From NCBI RefSeq assembly GCF_030160835.1, contig NZ_BSPC01000005.1:649525-713524 (forward strand): a stretch of DNA of 64,000 nt, given 5' to 3'. The notes under the pieces are model-generated. The model made no database searches. It worked only from the letters and a program-made list of their open reading frames with translations, and was not told the DNA's origin. Origin of the DNA: Labrys miyagiensis. Lineage in GTDB: Bacteria; Pseudomonadota; Alphaproteobacteria; Rhizobiales; Labraceae. Below, one piece after another: positions 33,282 to 42,232 of this stretch (positions within the stretch are counted from its first letter, which is position 1; each line of letters starts with the position of its first letter). The position numbers and the translations under genes were made by a program.

Positions 33282-35318
33282 TCAGAACGCCATCGCCAGC
33301 CGCATGCCGTCATACACCGCCGCATGGATGTTCCTCGATGCCACCGCGTCGCCGATGCGGAAGAGCTGGAAGGTCCCCGCCTCGTTCACCGCCAGCGTCT
33401 GCGGCTTGCCGGCCGTGAATGCCTCGTAGTCCACCGCGCCGAGATTGGAGGAGTGCGGCTTGAGCGCGAAATAGAGCTCGTCCAGGGGCAGGGTGCCGTG
33501 CTCCACCACCACCTGGTCGGCCCGCTTTTCCACCACGCGCTTGCCGTAGTCGTCGAAGAAGCGGGCGACCAGGCTGTTGCCCTCGCGCGCCACGCTTTCG
33601 AGGCGAAGGTTCAGGGTGGTCTGCACGCCGGCCTTGGAGAAGGCGCGGAAATAGGCCGGGAAATTGGTGCCGCCGACATCCGGGGCGAGGCTGCGCTCCG
33701 GCGTCACCAGCTCAAGTTTTGCGCCGCCCTCGGCGATGAACTCGGCCGTGGTCATGCCGGGATGGGCGCCGTTGTCGTCATAGAGCAGCACGTTCGCCGC
33801 TGGCCTGGAGGCGCCGGAGAGGATGTCCCAGCTGGTGGTGACGAGATTCTCGCCGGCGTCGAGGAAGGAGGTGTTGGGCAGGCCGCCCGTCGCCACCACC
33901 ACGATGTCGGGGGTCTCGGCCAGCACGGTGTCTTCCTCGGCATAGGTGTTGAAATGCAGCCTCACGCCCAGCCGCTCGCATTCGGCTACACGCCAGTCGA
34001 TGATGCCCATGATCTCGCGTCGGCGCTTGAGGGCGGCGGTGAGGCGGATCTGGCCGCCGGCTTCGTCCGCCGCCTCGAACACCGTGACGCGATGGCCGCG
34101 TACGGCCGCCACCCGCGCCGCCTCCAGCCCGCCGGGGCCGGCCCCGACCACCACGACATGCTTGGAGACAGCGGCCTTGTCGGTGATTTCATGCGGGATC
34201 GAGCCCTCGCGCCCGGTGGCGGCATTGTGGATGCACAAAGCCTCGCCGCCATAGATGGAATCGATGCAATAGCCCATGCCGACGCAGGGCCGGATCTCGT
34301 GCTCGCGCCCCTCGGCGATCTTGCGGGCGATATGCGGGTCGGCCATGTGGGCGCGCGTCATGCCCACGAGGTCGAGCTTGCCGGAAGCCACGGCGTGGCG
34401 GGCGGTGGCGACATCCTGGATGCGGGCGGCGTGGAAGGTGGGGATGGCGGTGGCCTGCTTCACCTCGCCCGCGAAGTCGAGATGCGGGGCCGAGCGCGCG
34501 CCCATGCCGGGGATAACGTGGCTCAGTGCTTCGTCCGTGTCGATATGGCCCTTGATGACGTTGATGAAGTCGACCAGGCCCGAGCGGGCGATGCGGCGGG
34601 CGATGTCGAGGCCCTCGTACTTCGAGATGCCGCGGTCCCAGTCCTCGTCGCAGACCATGCGGGTGCCGACGATGAAATCCGGGCCAACGCGCTCGCGCAC
34701 CGCCCGCATCACCTCGAAGCCGAAGCGCAGGCGGTTGTCGAGGCTGCCGCCATACTCGTCCTCGCGCCGGTTGGTGGCAGGCGACCAGAACTGGTCGATG
34801 AGGTGGCCGTACATCTCGAATTCGAAGCCGTCGAGGCCGGCTGCCTTCACGCGCTCGGCTGCGTCGGCATAGGCGGCGACGATGCGCTTGAGATCCCAGT
34901 CCTCCGCCGCCTTGGGGAAGGCGCGGTGCGCCGGCTCGCGGATGGAGGAGGGCGCGATGATCGGCAGCCAGTCTTCCTTGCCCCAATTGGTGCGGCGTCC
35001 CAAATGGGTGATCTGGATCATCACCGCCGCGCCATGCTCATGCACCTCGTCGGCGAGGCGGGCAAGATGCGGCACCACCTCGTCCTTGTAGAGCAGGATG
35101 TTGCCGAAGGCCTGCGGCGAGTCCGGCGCCACCACCGCGGAGCCGCCGATCATGGTGAGCCCGATGCCGCCCTTGGCCTTCTCGACATGGTAGAGCCGGT
35201 AACGGTCCGCCGGCATGCCGTCCACGGTGTAGGCCGGCTCATGGGCGGTCGACATCAGCCGGTTGCGCAAGGTGAGGTGCTTGAGCTGGTAGGGCTGGAG
35301 CAGGGGATCAGAAGACAT
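33282..35318 (-). CDS. OYE-type FMN/FeS/FAD demethylase (N-methylproline demethylase StcD / TMADH-like)
   Basis: The 678-residue protein has the trimethylamine dehydrogenase/2,4-dienoyl-CoA reductase layout. The N-terminal FMN barrel starts MSSDPLLQPYQLKHLTLRNR and includes QITHLGRRTNWG and TNRREDEYGGSLDNR. A cysteine cluster follows, then the FAD/NAD half with HVVVVGAGPGGLEAARVAAVRGHRV. It looks closest to the stachydrine-pathway N-methylproline demethylase type; substrate inferred. Oddity: the iron-sulfur motif reads CVGMGYC, so the second cysteine of the TMADH CxxCxxC is Met here. The start ATG follows the repeat at 35325. Confidence 0.85.
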   Translation of the reverse strand: MSSDPLLQPYQLKHLTLRNRLMSTAHEPAYTVDGMPADRYRLYHVEKAKGGIGLTMIGGSAVVAPDSPQAFGNILLYKDEVVPHLARLADEVHEHGAAVMIQITHLGRRTNWGKEDWLPIIAPSSIREPAHRAFPKAAEDWDLKRIVAAYADAAERVKAAGLDGFEFEMYGHLIDQFWSPATNRREDEYGGSLDNRLRFGFEVMRAVRERVGPDFIVGTRMVCDEDWDRGISKYEGLDIARRIARSGLVDFINVIKGHIDTDEALSHVIPGMGARSAPHLDFAGEVKQATAIPTFHAARIQDVATARHAVASGKLDLVGMTRAHMADPHIARKIAEGREHEIRPCVGMGYCIDSIYGGEALCIHNAATGREGSIPHEITDKAAVSKHVVVVGAGPGGLEAARVAAVRGHRVTVFEAADEAGGQIRLTAALKRRREIMGIIDWRVAECERLGVRLHFNTYAEEDTVLAETPDIVVVATGGLPNTSFLDAGENLVTTSWDILSGASRPAANVLLYDDNGAHPGMTTAEFIAEGGAKLELVTPERSLAPDVGGTNFPAYFRAFSKAGVQTTLNLRLESVAREGNSLVARFFDDYGKRVVEKRADQVVVEHGTLPLDELYFALKPHSSNLGAVDYEAFTAGKPQTLAVNEAGTFQLFRIGDAVASRNIHAAVYDGMRLAMAF

Positions 35319-35324
35319 GAGGGA

Positions 35325-35413
35325 TTCCCGGGTGCGCGGACGTCCCGTCCGCATCTTGAAACGGCTCGTTGGTCGGATAGGAAGAGCGGACGGGACGTCC
35401 GCGCATCCGGGGA
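35325..35413. repeat. REP-like inverted pair
   Basis: The left arm CCCGGGTGCGCGGACGTCCC is matched by the right arm GGGACGTCCGCGCATCCGGG. It is very similar to the copy at 24838-24930. It fills the gap between the GFA-family gene and the demethylase gene. Confidence 0.88.
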
Positions 35414-35812
35414 TTACGACACCTCATACTGCTCCGCCCCATCCGCGATGATGTAATAGTCCGACTTCGAGCCGGTATAGATGTGGCTGGTCAGCTTCAG
35501 GCCCGTCGGCCGGTCGATCGTGCCGGCGGCGATGCTGATCTCCTCGGCGCCGAAGGCCCGCCAGAACACATTGCCGCCGCAGGTGGAGCAGAAGCCGCGC
35601 TCCGCCTTTTCCGAGGAACGGTACCAGCGCAGCGTTTGGCTGGCGGTGAGCATCAGGTCGTCATTGGCGCAATTGGTCGAGGCGAGATGATGCCCGGTGG
35701 TCCTGGCGCATTGCGAGCAATGGCAGGCGCTGACATCGCTGAGCGCGCCGTGCACCTCATAGCGCACCCCGCCGCAAAGGCAGGATCCGGTGGCGCGAAG
35801 GGCTTTGGACAT
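35414..35812 (-). CDS. GFA-family (CENP-V/formaldehyde-activating-like) zinc protein
   Basis: The 132-residue protein has the cysteine pattern of the GFA family: SCLCGGVRYE, ACHCSQCARTTG and GFCSTCGGNVFW, which bind zinc. The family is named for a glutathione-formaldehyde activating enzyme, but most members are uncharacterised. Its place just upstream of a demethylase gene on the same strand fits handling of formaldehyde; this is inferred. GGAG sits about 5 bases before the ATG. A longer frame to 36079 is not supported. Confidence 0.84.
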   Translation of the reverse strand: MSKALRATGSCLCGGVRYEVHGALSDVSACHCSQCARTTGHHLASTNCANDDLMLTASQTLRWYRSSEKAERGFCSTCGGNVFWRAFGAEEISIAAGTIDRPTGLKLTSHIYTGSKSDYYIIADGAEQYEVS

Positions 35813-35917
35813 CGGCGGCTCCGTGGATGCTTCGCGGGCCATCCTATCGGGCGCGGGGGGAGCGAATTGTCGGAATACGGTATGAAGGTCGCATTCTGGC
35901 AAGAGGAGGGAGTTTTT

Positions 35918-36116
35918 CTGGGAGCGCGGACATCCTGTCCATATGCGTGAACTTTGCGGGCCGAGACCGCCAGTAGCGGAGTGGCGATCACCGATCGCCA
36001 TCTTCCCTGCCACCAAGCGCGGCGTTTCCAAGAGTGTCGATCGGTGATCGATACTCCAACCCTGCGTCTCGATTGGCAAAGTCAGCGCCCATGGACATGA
36101 TGTCCGCGCTCCCAGG
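35918..36116. repeat. REP-like pair with a second inverted repeat in its centre
   Basis: The outer arms are CTGGGAGCGCGGACATCCTG at the left and ATGTCCGCGCTCCCAG at the right. Between them, instead of the usual short loop, lie about 130 bases. These include another imperfect inverted repeat (GATCACCGATCGCCATCTTCC near 35985-36005 against GAGTGTCGATCGGTGATCGA near 36032-36051). It looks like one element inserted inside another. It forms most of the 304-base gap between the GFA gene and the TIGR02302 gene. Confidence 0.78.
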
Positions 36117-38774
36117 CTATTCGTTGTTCAGCAGGCGCTCGAGATAGTCGGTCTCGGCCTTGGGCCTGTTCGGGTCGGCGAGGCGGCGGCGCAGCTCTTC
36201 GAGCACCTTGCCGGCGCGCTTGGAGGGCGAGGCGTCGATCGAGCCGTCGGCCCCATAATCCGGCCCGCTGTTTGGCAACTGGCGGCCGAGCGGGTCGCGG
36301 TTGCGCGGGCCGCCCTGCTGGGCCTGGCCCTTGGCATTGCGCTGGGCCTCGGCGAGCTGCTCGCCGAGATTCTTGGCCGCCCGGCGCAGCGCCTCGATCG
36401 CCTTGCCCTGCGAGCTGACGGCATCCTCGCTGTTGTTGTCGCCGAGCTGGCCCTCGGCATCGCGCATGGCCTGGCCGGCCTCGCCCAGCGCGTCCGGCGC
36501 CTCGGTGCCGCTCTCGCGCAGGTCGCGCTGCATCTTCTCCAACTGCTGGCGCAGCGCCTGCTGCTGGTTGCGCAGATCCCCGAGCGAAGGCAGGCCCTGG
36601 CCCGTCTGGCCCTGCCCCCCCTGACCATTCTGCCCCTGCTGGCGTCCGCCCGGGCGGCCCTGGCCCTCCTGCCCCTGGCCGTCCATGCCCATGTTCTGGT
36701 CGTCACCCAGTCCCTGATTGTCACCTTGGCCTTGATTGCCGCCCTGGCTCTGGTCGTTCCCTTGGCCTTGATCGTTCCCTTGGCTCTCGTCGCCCTGGCC
36801 ACCCTGGGGCGGGGGCTGGTTCTGGCGATAGGTCTGGTCGCGCAGGCGCTGCTGGCGCAGGATCATCTTGCTCATGTCATTGAGCGATTGCTGCATCTGC
36901 TGCATCGAGGGGTCGCCCTGGCCGACATCCTCGGGATTGGCGAGGTTGTTGAGGATGTCGTCGAGCTGGGAGAGCAGCTTCTCGGCATCGTCCTTGTTGC
37001 CTTCGCGGGCCGACTTCTCGAGCTGGTCGAGCAGCTTGGCGAGTTCGTCGGGCGAGATCACGCGCAACTGCTTGCCGGCATTCGGCTTCTGGCCATGCTT
37101 GAGGGCCTGCTGCTGGCGCTGGGCATAGTCTTTGAGGAAATTGTTCATGGCCTGGCGCAGTTCCCGCGTCAGTCGCTGGATCTCCTCGGGCGAGGCGCCA
37201 CGCTCGATCGCCTGGCGCAGCTTCTCGCGCGCCGCCTTGAGCTGGCGCTCGGCCAAGGTACCGTCGCCATCCTCGATGGCATTGGCGATCTGCCAGAGAT
37301 AATCGGCGACATTGCGGTAGTCGTCGTCGGAATTGGCGCGGTCGAGCCGATCCCAGGCCGTGCGCAGGCCGAGATAGAGGCCGGCATCCTTGGTGAAATC
37401 CTCCGGCGCGATCATCAGCGCGCGGAGCGCATATTTGACCTCGGCGGCCTGGTTGGCGTCGAGCGACAGCTTCAGGCGCTGCTCGATCAAGGCGCGGGCG
37501 AGGGGATTGGTGAAGTCGCGCTGGGGCAGCGTCACGTCCTGCGGCGCGCTGCGGCCCTCATTGCCGGCATCGTCGCGGGCCACCAGCGTCATCTTCACGG
37601 TGGCGCCGGCGAGTGGATCGGAGGAGAGGTCGCGCGTGGCCGTCACCGAACCGCTGCGGGCATGGCCGGCGGGCGTGGGCAGGGAAATCCGGGGCGGGGC
37701 GTAGAGCGGATGGCCCTCGCTCGCCAGCGTGCCCTGTGCTTCCACGGCGGCGGCGCCATAATCGTCGTCCACCTTGTAGGCGAAGGTCATGCCGCCCTTG
37801 CCGTCCGGCTTCACGGGCTCGTCAAAGGCGATGGTCGGCGGCCGGTCGGGAATGACGGTAAAGGCAAAGCGCGTCACCGCGCCGTTCGAGCGCGCGATCT
37901 CGACGCCGGCATCGGCGTTGAGCTTCAGGCGCTTCTCGATCAGGTTGGGATCGGGCGCATTGGCGGTGGCGGCGGCTTCCTCGCTGGTGCCGCCGCTCGC
38001 GCTGATGCGGGCCTCCCTGTCGCCGGCGAGGCGGATCACCAGCAGCGAGCCGGCGGGAACCGCGGTCGGGGCGGCCTGATTCGCATCGGTCAGCACCAGC
38101 GGCGCGCGGCGCGTATAGGGCGGCGGCGTCACCCAGGCATCGAGCCGGGTGCCGGGCTGCTCGGCGGTGGAGCCGGAAAACAGGGCGGCGATATCATAGG
38201 CGGGCGACTGCAGGGCATCGATCAGGCGCGGCAGGCGCTCTGCCCCGGCATAGAAGAAGCCGACCACGAGGGCGAGCACCAGCCCGATGCGCAGGCCATA
38301 GCGGTCGAGTGCCGGCAGGTTGGGCGAGGGCACGCCGAGGCGAATGTTGCGGCTCGCTTCCAGCGCGGCGCGGCGGTGGCGGCGCCAGAGCGCCTCGGCC
38401 AGGGGATCGCCGCCGCCTTGGGCAAGCCGATCCTGCCTTGCGGTGGCCGGGCGGTGCGGCAGTCCGATGGCGTGGTCGAGCCGGAACAGGGCTTCCTCGC
38501 GCGTGGGTATGCGCAGGCGCGCCAGAGGCCAGAGCGAAGCGATCAGGCCCGCGACGAAAAGCAGGAAGATGGCGAGGCGCGGCGGCCCCGAGAGCTGGCC
38601 GAACAGGTCGAACCAGCTGGCAGCGAGGAAAAGCCCGATCACGCCGAGCGGCAAGGCCAGCCGCGGCCAGGCCCGCTCCCAGGCGATCGCCAGCCGGGCG
38701 CGCCGGATCAGCGCGTCGAAGGACTGCGCCTCCTGCGTGATATCCTGGCCCCTGCCAGCCTCAGCGTCCGCCAT
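36117..38774 (-). CDS. TIGR02302/DUF4175 family membrane protein with Gln/Gly-rich region
   Basis: The 885-residue protein is of a family confined to alphaproteobacteria. Two to three membrane helices lie near the N-terminus (LPLGVIGLFLAASWFDLFG; LAIFLLFVAGLIASLW; IGLVLALVVGFFYAG). A long periplasmic part includes VTPPPYTRRAPL, and a charged helical region follows. A low-complexity tract of Gln, Gly, Asn and Asp occupies roughly codons encoded by 36550-36840. Role unknown. The ATG complementary to 38772-38774 (MADAEAGRGQ) is chosen; the frame is open to 38846. Confidence 0.86.
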   Translation of the reverse strand: MADAEAGRGQDITQEAQSFDALIRRARLAIAWERAWPRLALPLGVIGLFLAASWFDLFGQLSGPPRLAIFLLFVAGLIASLWPLARLRIPTREEALFRLDHAIGLPHRPATARQDRLAQGGGDPLAEALWRRHRRAALEASRNIRLGVPSPNLPALDRYGLRIGLVLALVVGFFYAGAERLPRLIDALQSPAYDIAALFSGSTAEQPGTRLDAWVTPPPYTRRAPLVLTDANQAAPTAVPAGSLLVIRLAGDREARISASGGTSEEAAATANAPDPNLIEKRLKLNADAGVEIARSNGAVTRFAFTVIPDRPPTIAFDEPVKPDGKGGMTFAYKVDDDYGAAAVEAQGTLASEGHPLYAPPRISLPTPAGHARSGSVTATRDLSSDPLAGATVKMTLVARDDAGNEGRSAPQDVTLPQRDFTNPLARALIEQRLKLSLDANQAAEVKYALRALMIAPEDFTKDAGLYLGLRTAWDRLDRANSDDDYRNVADYLWQIANAIEDGDGTLAERQLKAAREKLRQAIERGASPEEIQRLTRELRQAMNNFLKDYAQRQQQALKHGQKPNAGKQLRVISPDELAKLLDQLEKSAREGNKDDAEKLLSQLDDILNNLANPEDVGQGDPSMQQMQQSLNDMSKMILRQQRLRDQTYRQNQPPPQGGQGDESQGNDQGQGNDQSQGGNQGQGDNQGLGDDQNMGMDGQGQEGQGRPGGRQQGQNGQGGQGQTGQGLPSLGDLRNQQQALRQQLEKMQRDLRESGTEAPDALGEAGQAMRDAEGQLGDNNSEDAVSSQGKAIEALRRAAKNLGEQLAEAQRNAKGQAQQGGPRNRDPLGRQLPNSGPDYGADGSIDASPSKRAGKVLEELRRRLADPNRPKAETDYLERLLNNE

Positions 38775-38893
38775 GCCACCGTCCGAATGAACCGATTCTG
38801 GGAGTGTAGGGCGTTGTGCCCTGCGATTCCAGCCGGGATCGATCATAAGGATGTGCGTGGCGAATCGATGGCCGGGGGGAGGATCATTGTTGT

Positions 38894-38925
38894 GAAAGGC
38901 GCGACGCTCTCAGGTCGCGCCTTTC
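38894..38925. terminator. 12-bp hairpin in the divergent TIGR02302/cobQ gap
   Basis: GAAAGGCGCGAC pairs perfectly with GTCGCGCCTTTC around an 8-base loop. No T-tract follows, and it lies between divergent genes, so it may be a regulatory hairpin in the cobQ leader rather than a terminator. No cobalamin riboswitch box was recognised here. Confidence 0.4.
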
Positions 38926-38994
38926 CCAATCTTCGATATGGCCTTCGCTCTCATCCCGGCTATACAGCGCTGGACACCAACTCCAGGACTCCCA

Positions 38995-40461
38995 ATGCCC
39001 GCCAAGATCCTCATGCTCCAGGGTACCGGCTCGGATGTCGGCAAGTCGCTGCTGGTGGCCGGGCTCTGCCGCCATTTCGCCGACAGGGGTCTCAGGGTGC
39101 GTCCCTTCAAGCCGCAGAACATGTCGAACAATGCCGCCGTCACCGCCGATGGTGGCGAGATCGGCCGGGCGCAGGCATTGCAGGCGCGGGCGGCACGGGT
39201 GGCGCCGAGCGTGCATATGAATCCGGTGCTCCTGAAGCCGCAATCGGAGACGGGCGCCCAGATCATCGTGCGGGGCCGCATGCGCGGCTCGGCCAGGGCG
39301 CGCGACTATCAAGGGCTGAAGGCCGGGCTCCTGCCCGATGTGCTCGACAGTTTCGCGCGCCTTCGTGAAGAGGCCGATCTCGTTCTCGTCGAGGGCGCCG
39401 GCTCGGCCTCGGAGGTCAATCTGCGCGCCAACGACATAGCCAATATGGGCTTTGCCCGCGCCGTGGAAGCACCCGTGCTGCTGGTCGGCGATATCGACCG
39501 CGGCGGCGTGATCGCCCAGCTCCTCGGCACGCAGGCGGCGGTGGCGCCGGAGGACTCGGCCCTCGTCAAGGGTTTCATCGTCAACAAGATGCGCGGCGAT
39601 CCCTCGCTCTTCGCCGACGGCATGCGCTTTATCGCCGAGCGCAGCGGCTGGCCGGCGCTGGGGCTGGTGCCGCATTTCCCCGGCGCGGCAAAGCTGCCGG
39701 CCGAGGATGCGCTGGCGCTCGGCAGCTATGGCAGCCGCCGGCCCGGCGCGAAGATCACCATCGCGGTGCCGATGATGCCGCGCATCTCCAATTTCGACGA
39801 TCTCGACCCGCTCGCGCAGGAAGAGGAAGTCGATCTCGTGATGGTGAAGCCGGGTGAAGTCCTGCCGGTTGCCGACCTCGTCGTCCTGCCCGGTTCCAAG
39901 GCCACCATCGCCGACCTCGCCTTCTTGCGCGGCCAGGGCTGGGACATCGACCTCGCCGCCCATGCCCGGCGCGGCGGCCATGTCCTGGGGCTGTGCGGTG
40001 GCTACCAGATGCTGGGCACCCGCATCGAGGACCCCGACGGCATTGAGGGCCCCCCGGCGGATGTGCCGGGCCTCGGCCTGCTCGACGTCGCCACCCGCCT
40101 CACCGGCGACAAGCGCCTGGTGGCGGTGACCGGGGAAACGGCGGCCGATGGCGTGCCCTTCGCCGGCTACGAGATGCATGTCGGCATCACCGAAGGCCCG
40201 GCGCTCACCCGCCCGGTGCTGCACCTTGCCGATGGTTCGCCGGACGGCGCCTGGTCCGCCGACGGCCGTGTTGCCGGCTGCTATGTGCACGGCCTGTTCG
40301 GCGATGACCGCCAGCGCACCGCTTGGCTGCGGCGGCTGGGCGGGCAGGGCGGCGGCATGCAGTACGAGGTCGTGGTGGAGGAGACGCTAGACGCCTTTGC
40401 GGCGCATCTGGCCGGGCATCTCGACATGGCCGCGATCGCGAGGATCGCAGGGCTGGGGTAA
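38995..40461 (+). CDS. cobQ: Cobyric acid synthase
   Basis: 488-residue glutamine-dependent amidase that amidates four side chains of adenosylcobyrinic acid a,c-diamide in cobalamin synthesis. The N-terminal dethiobiotin-synthetase-like part has [20 protein letters not shown] and [29 protein letters not shown]. The C-terminal class I amidotransferase half has the nucleophile in [11 protein letters not shown] and the late His in [12 protein letters not shown]. The start matches the family; upstream codons are not conserved. CobD, which uses the product, is encoded downstream on the other strand. Confidence 0.96.
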   Translation: MPAKILMLQGTGSDVGKSLLVAGLCRHFADRGLRVRPFKPQNMSNNAAVTADGGEIGRAQALQARAARVAPSVHMNPVLLKPQSETGAQIIVRGRMRGSARARDYQGLKAGLLPDVLDSFARLREEADLVLVEGAGSASEVNLRANDIANMGFARAVEAPVLLVGDIDRGGVIAQLLGTQAAVAPEDSALVKGFIVNKMRGDPSLFADGMRFIAERSGWPALGLVPHFPGAAKLPAEDALALGSYGSRRPGAKITIAVPMMPRISNFDDLDPLAQEEEVDLVMVKPGEVLPVADLVVLPGSKATIADLAFLRGQGWDIDLAAHARRGGHVLGLCGGYQMLGTRIEDPDGIEGPPADVPGLGLLDVATRLTGDKRLVAVTGETAADGVPFAGYEMHVGITEGPALTRPVLHLADGSPDGAWSADGRVAGCYVHGLFGDDRQRTAWLRRLGGQGGGMQYEVVVEETLDAFAAHLAGHLDMAAIARIAGLG

Positions 40462-40586
40462 GCGACGCTGACCACTGGTGAGACCGTGGCCGAGTAAGGC
40501 GCAGGCCCTCCCAGCTTCTTGGCTGTCGAATTCACACATCTCAGCCTGAGAAGAATAGACGCCAGTAATTCGGCTGAGCGAGATGA

Positions 40587-40830
40587 GAGGGTTGAGGATA
40601 GAACGCGCCGTCGAAGTCCCCTCGCCCCGTTCTTACGGGGAGAGGATAGAGGTGAGGGGCTGCGCAAAATTCTCAGATCAGCGTTCTACAAGGCACGACG
40701 ATCTGGGTGGTGGTTCGTCGTCTCATTGTATCTATCTGATTTATTTGCGGAAATAATCCTGCCAAAGTCGCACAGCCCCTCACCTCTATCCTCTCCCCGT
40801 AAGAACGGGGCGAGGGGGCGCAACCGCCTC
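40587..40830. repeat. Long inverted repeat (GAGAGGATAGAGGTGAGGGG type), permuted copy
   Basis: The left arm contains CCCCTCGCCCCGTTCTTACG then GAGAGGATAGAGGTGAGGGG. The right arm is its exact complement around a centre of about 110 bases. Together with small flanks it fills the 423-base gap between cobQ and cobD. Compared with the copies at 52852 and 63785, its two halves are in swapped order. Confidence 0.86.
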
Positions 40831-40884
40831 GTCCTTTTCTCAAACCGACTCTTCTCGCCCGACTGTCGAGTGCAATCCCGCCCC

Positions 40885-41868
40885 TCAGTGATATTGCTTG
40901 TACACCAGATAGAACGTCAATACCCCGATCACCGCCGACAGGATCACGCAAGCCGTGTGGAAGAGGTTCAGAGCCTTCCTGATATCCGCCACCCCCGCCT
41001 CGCTACGGCCATCGCCCATATAGGCATCCTCGACCACCGTCTCGCCATAGACGCGCGGGCCGGCGAGGCGCAGGTCGAGGGCGCCGGCCATTGCCGCTTC
41101 CGGCCAGCCGGCATTGGGGGAGCGGTGCTTGCCGGCGTCGCGCCGCACCGCCAGCATCGCCGCGCGGCCGCGGCGGTGGCTGATGAAGGCGGCGGCGCTG
41201 AGGATGAGGGCTGTAAGCCGCGCCGGGATCAGGTTCAGCCAGTCGTCGAGGCGCGCCGAGGCCCAGCCGAAGGCCTCGTGGCGGGGCGTGCGGTGGCCGA
41301 TCATCGAATCGGCGGTGTTGACGATCTTGTAGACGGCTATGCCCGGCAGGCCGAGCAGCGCATACCAGAACACCGGCGCCACCACGCCGTCGGAGAAATT
41401 CTCGGCCAGGCTCTCGATGGCGGCGCGGCACACGCCCGGCTCGTCCAGCGTCTCGGGATTGCGGCCGACGATCATCGACACCGCCTTGCGCCCGCCAGCG
41501 AGACCGCCCGTCTCCAGCCCTTGCGCGACGTTCTCGACATGCTCGGCCAGACTTTTGGAAGCGATCAGCGAGGAGGCGATGATGCCGAGCGGGATGAAGC
41601 CATAGGTGAACGACAGGCAGAGCCGCTCGACGAGATAGGCGCCAAGCCCGGCCACCACCACCAGGACGCCGGTGGCGACGATGCCGGCCGAGCGGCGGGT
41701 GGAACGGCTGTCCGCCTCGACATTGAGGCGGCGGTCGAGCCCGGCGACGAGCGCCCCCATCCAGGTGACGGGGTGGCCGATGCGCGCATAGAGGGGCCGC
41801 GGATAGCCGAAAATCATTTCAAAGGCCCAGGCGATCGCCAGGCTGAGAATACGTGAGAACAGATCCAT
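40885..41868 (-). CDS. cobD: Adenosylcobinamide-phosphate synthase (CbiB/CobD)
   Basis: The 327-residue inner-membrane protein attaches aminopropanol (or its phosphate) to adenosylcobyric acid. Family segments: IGHPVTWMGALVAGLDR near the start, VGRNPETLDEPGVCRAAIESLAENFSDGVVAPVFWYALLGLPG, NTADSMIGHRTPRHEAFGWASARLDDWLNLIPARL and ending RVYGETVVEDAYMGDGR. About four to five membrane helices. It is convergent with cobQ across a long inverted repeat. The aerobic-pathway name cobD (equivalent to cbiB) is used. Confidence 0.95.
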   Translation of the reverse strand: MDLFSRILSLAIAWAFEMIFGYPRPLYARIGHPVTWMGALVAGLDRRLNVEADSRSTRRSAGIVATGVLVVVAGLGAYLVERLCLSFTYGFIPLGIIASSLIASKSLAEHVENVAQGLETGGLAGGRKAVSMIVGRNPETLDEPGVCRAAIESLAENFSDGVVAPVFWYALLGLPGIAVYKIVNTADSMIGHRTPRHEAFGWASARLDDWLNLIPARLTALILSAAAFISHRRGRAAMLAVRRDAGKHRSPNAGWPEAAMAGALDLRLAGPRVYGETVVEDAYMGDGRSEAGVADIRKALNLFHTACVILSAVIGVLTFYLVYKQYH

Positions 41869-41973
41869 AGGTATTGCAAAACCAAATTGATCATGCCCGA
41901 CCCCGGATCCGGGCCGCAGGCGGCTTGACAGGGGGGAGGCGCGAACACTAAATGGCGACGCTTCCGGGCAGCC

Positions 41974-42049
41974 GGGGCTGTAGCTCAGTTGGGAGAGCGC
42001 TGCAATCGCACTGCAGAGGTCGTGAGTTCGAATCTCATCAGCTCCACCA
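41974..42049 (+). tRNA. tRNA-Ala (anticodon CGC), CCA encoded
   Basis: The 76-base cloverleaf has acceptor GGGGCTG paired with CAGCTCC, D-stem GCTC/GAGC and anticodon stem CTGCA/TGCAG. The loop ATCGCAC gives anticodon CGC, reading GCG. The T-arm contains GAGTTCGAATCTC. The discriminator A is followed by CCA within the gene. All stems pair. No second copy of its 3' end was noticed in the window. Confidence 0.93.
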
Positions 42050-42232
42050 TCCTGCCTCGCTCTTCGAGCTTCGCAGGACAGGTCCGAAACATCTCATCGA
42101 AGCAGGATGCCCTCCGAAGCCTTGGCGAAGGAGGGCCGCGCTCCCAGCGTTCACCAGCGCGAGATTCCCGAGGTTCGACCAGTCGGACGGCACTCAACCT
42201 CTCAGACGGAGAGAGGCGCCGAAGCGGGCCAC

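Noticed and set aside
33324-35456. A 710-codon plus-strand frame opposite the demethylase gene
   Set aside because: It is the antisense reading of a clearly conserved enzyme, with the Gly/Ala/His/Arg-rich composition usual for antisense of GC-rich genes. The same applies to the long plus-strand frames opposite the aldehyde dehydrogenase, the TIGR02302 gene and mmsA.
38847-38994. Cobalamin riboswitch upstream of cobQ
   Set aside because: The gap is only about 150 bases and shows a simple hairpin; no B12-box-like sequence or multi-stem layout was recognised.
40587-40830. Small insertion sequence or MITE with a transposase
   Set aside because: No coding region for a transposase and no clear target-site duplication could be seen; it is listed only as an inverted repeat.
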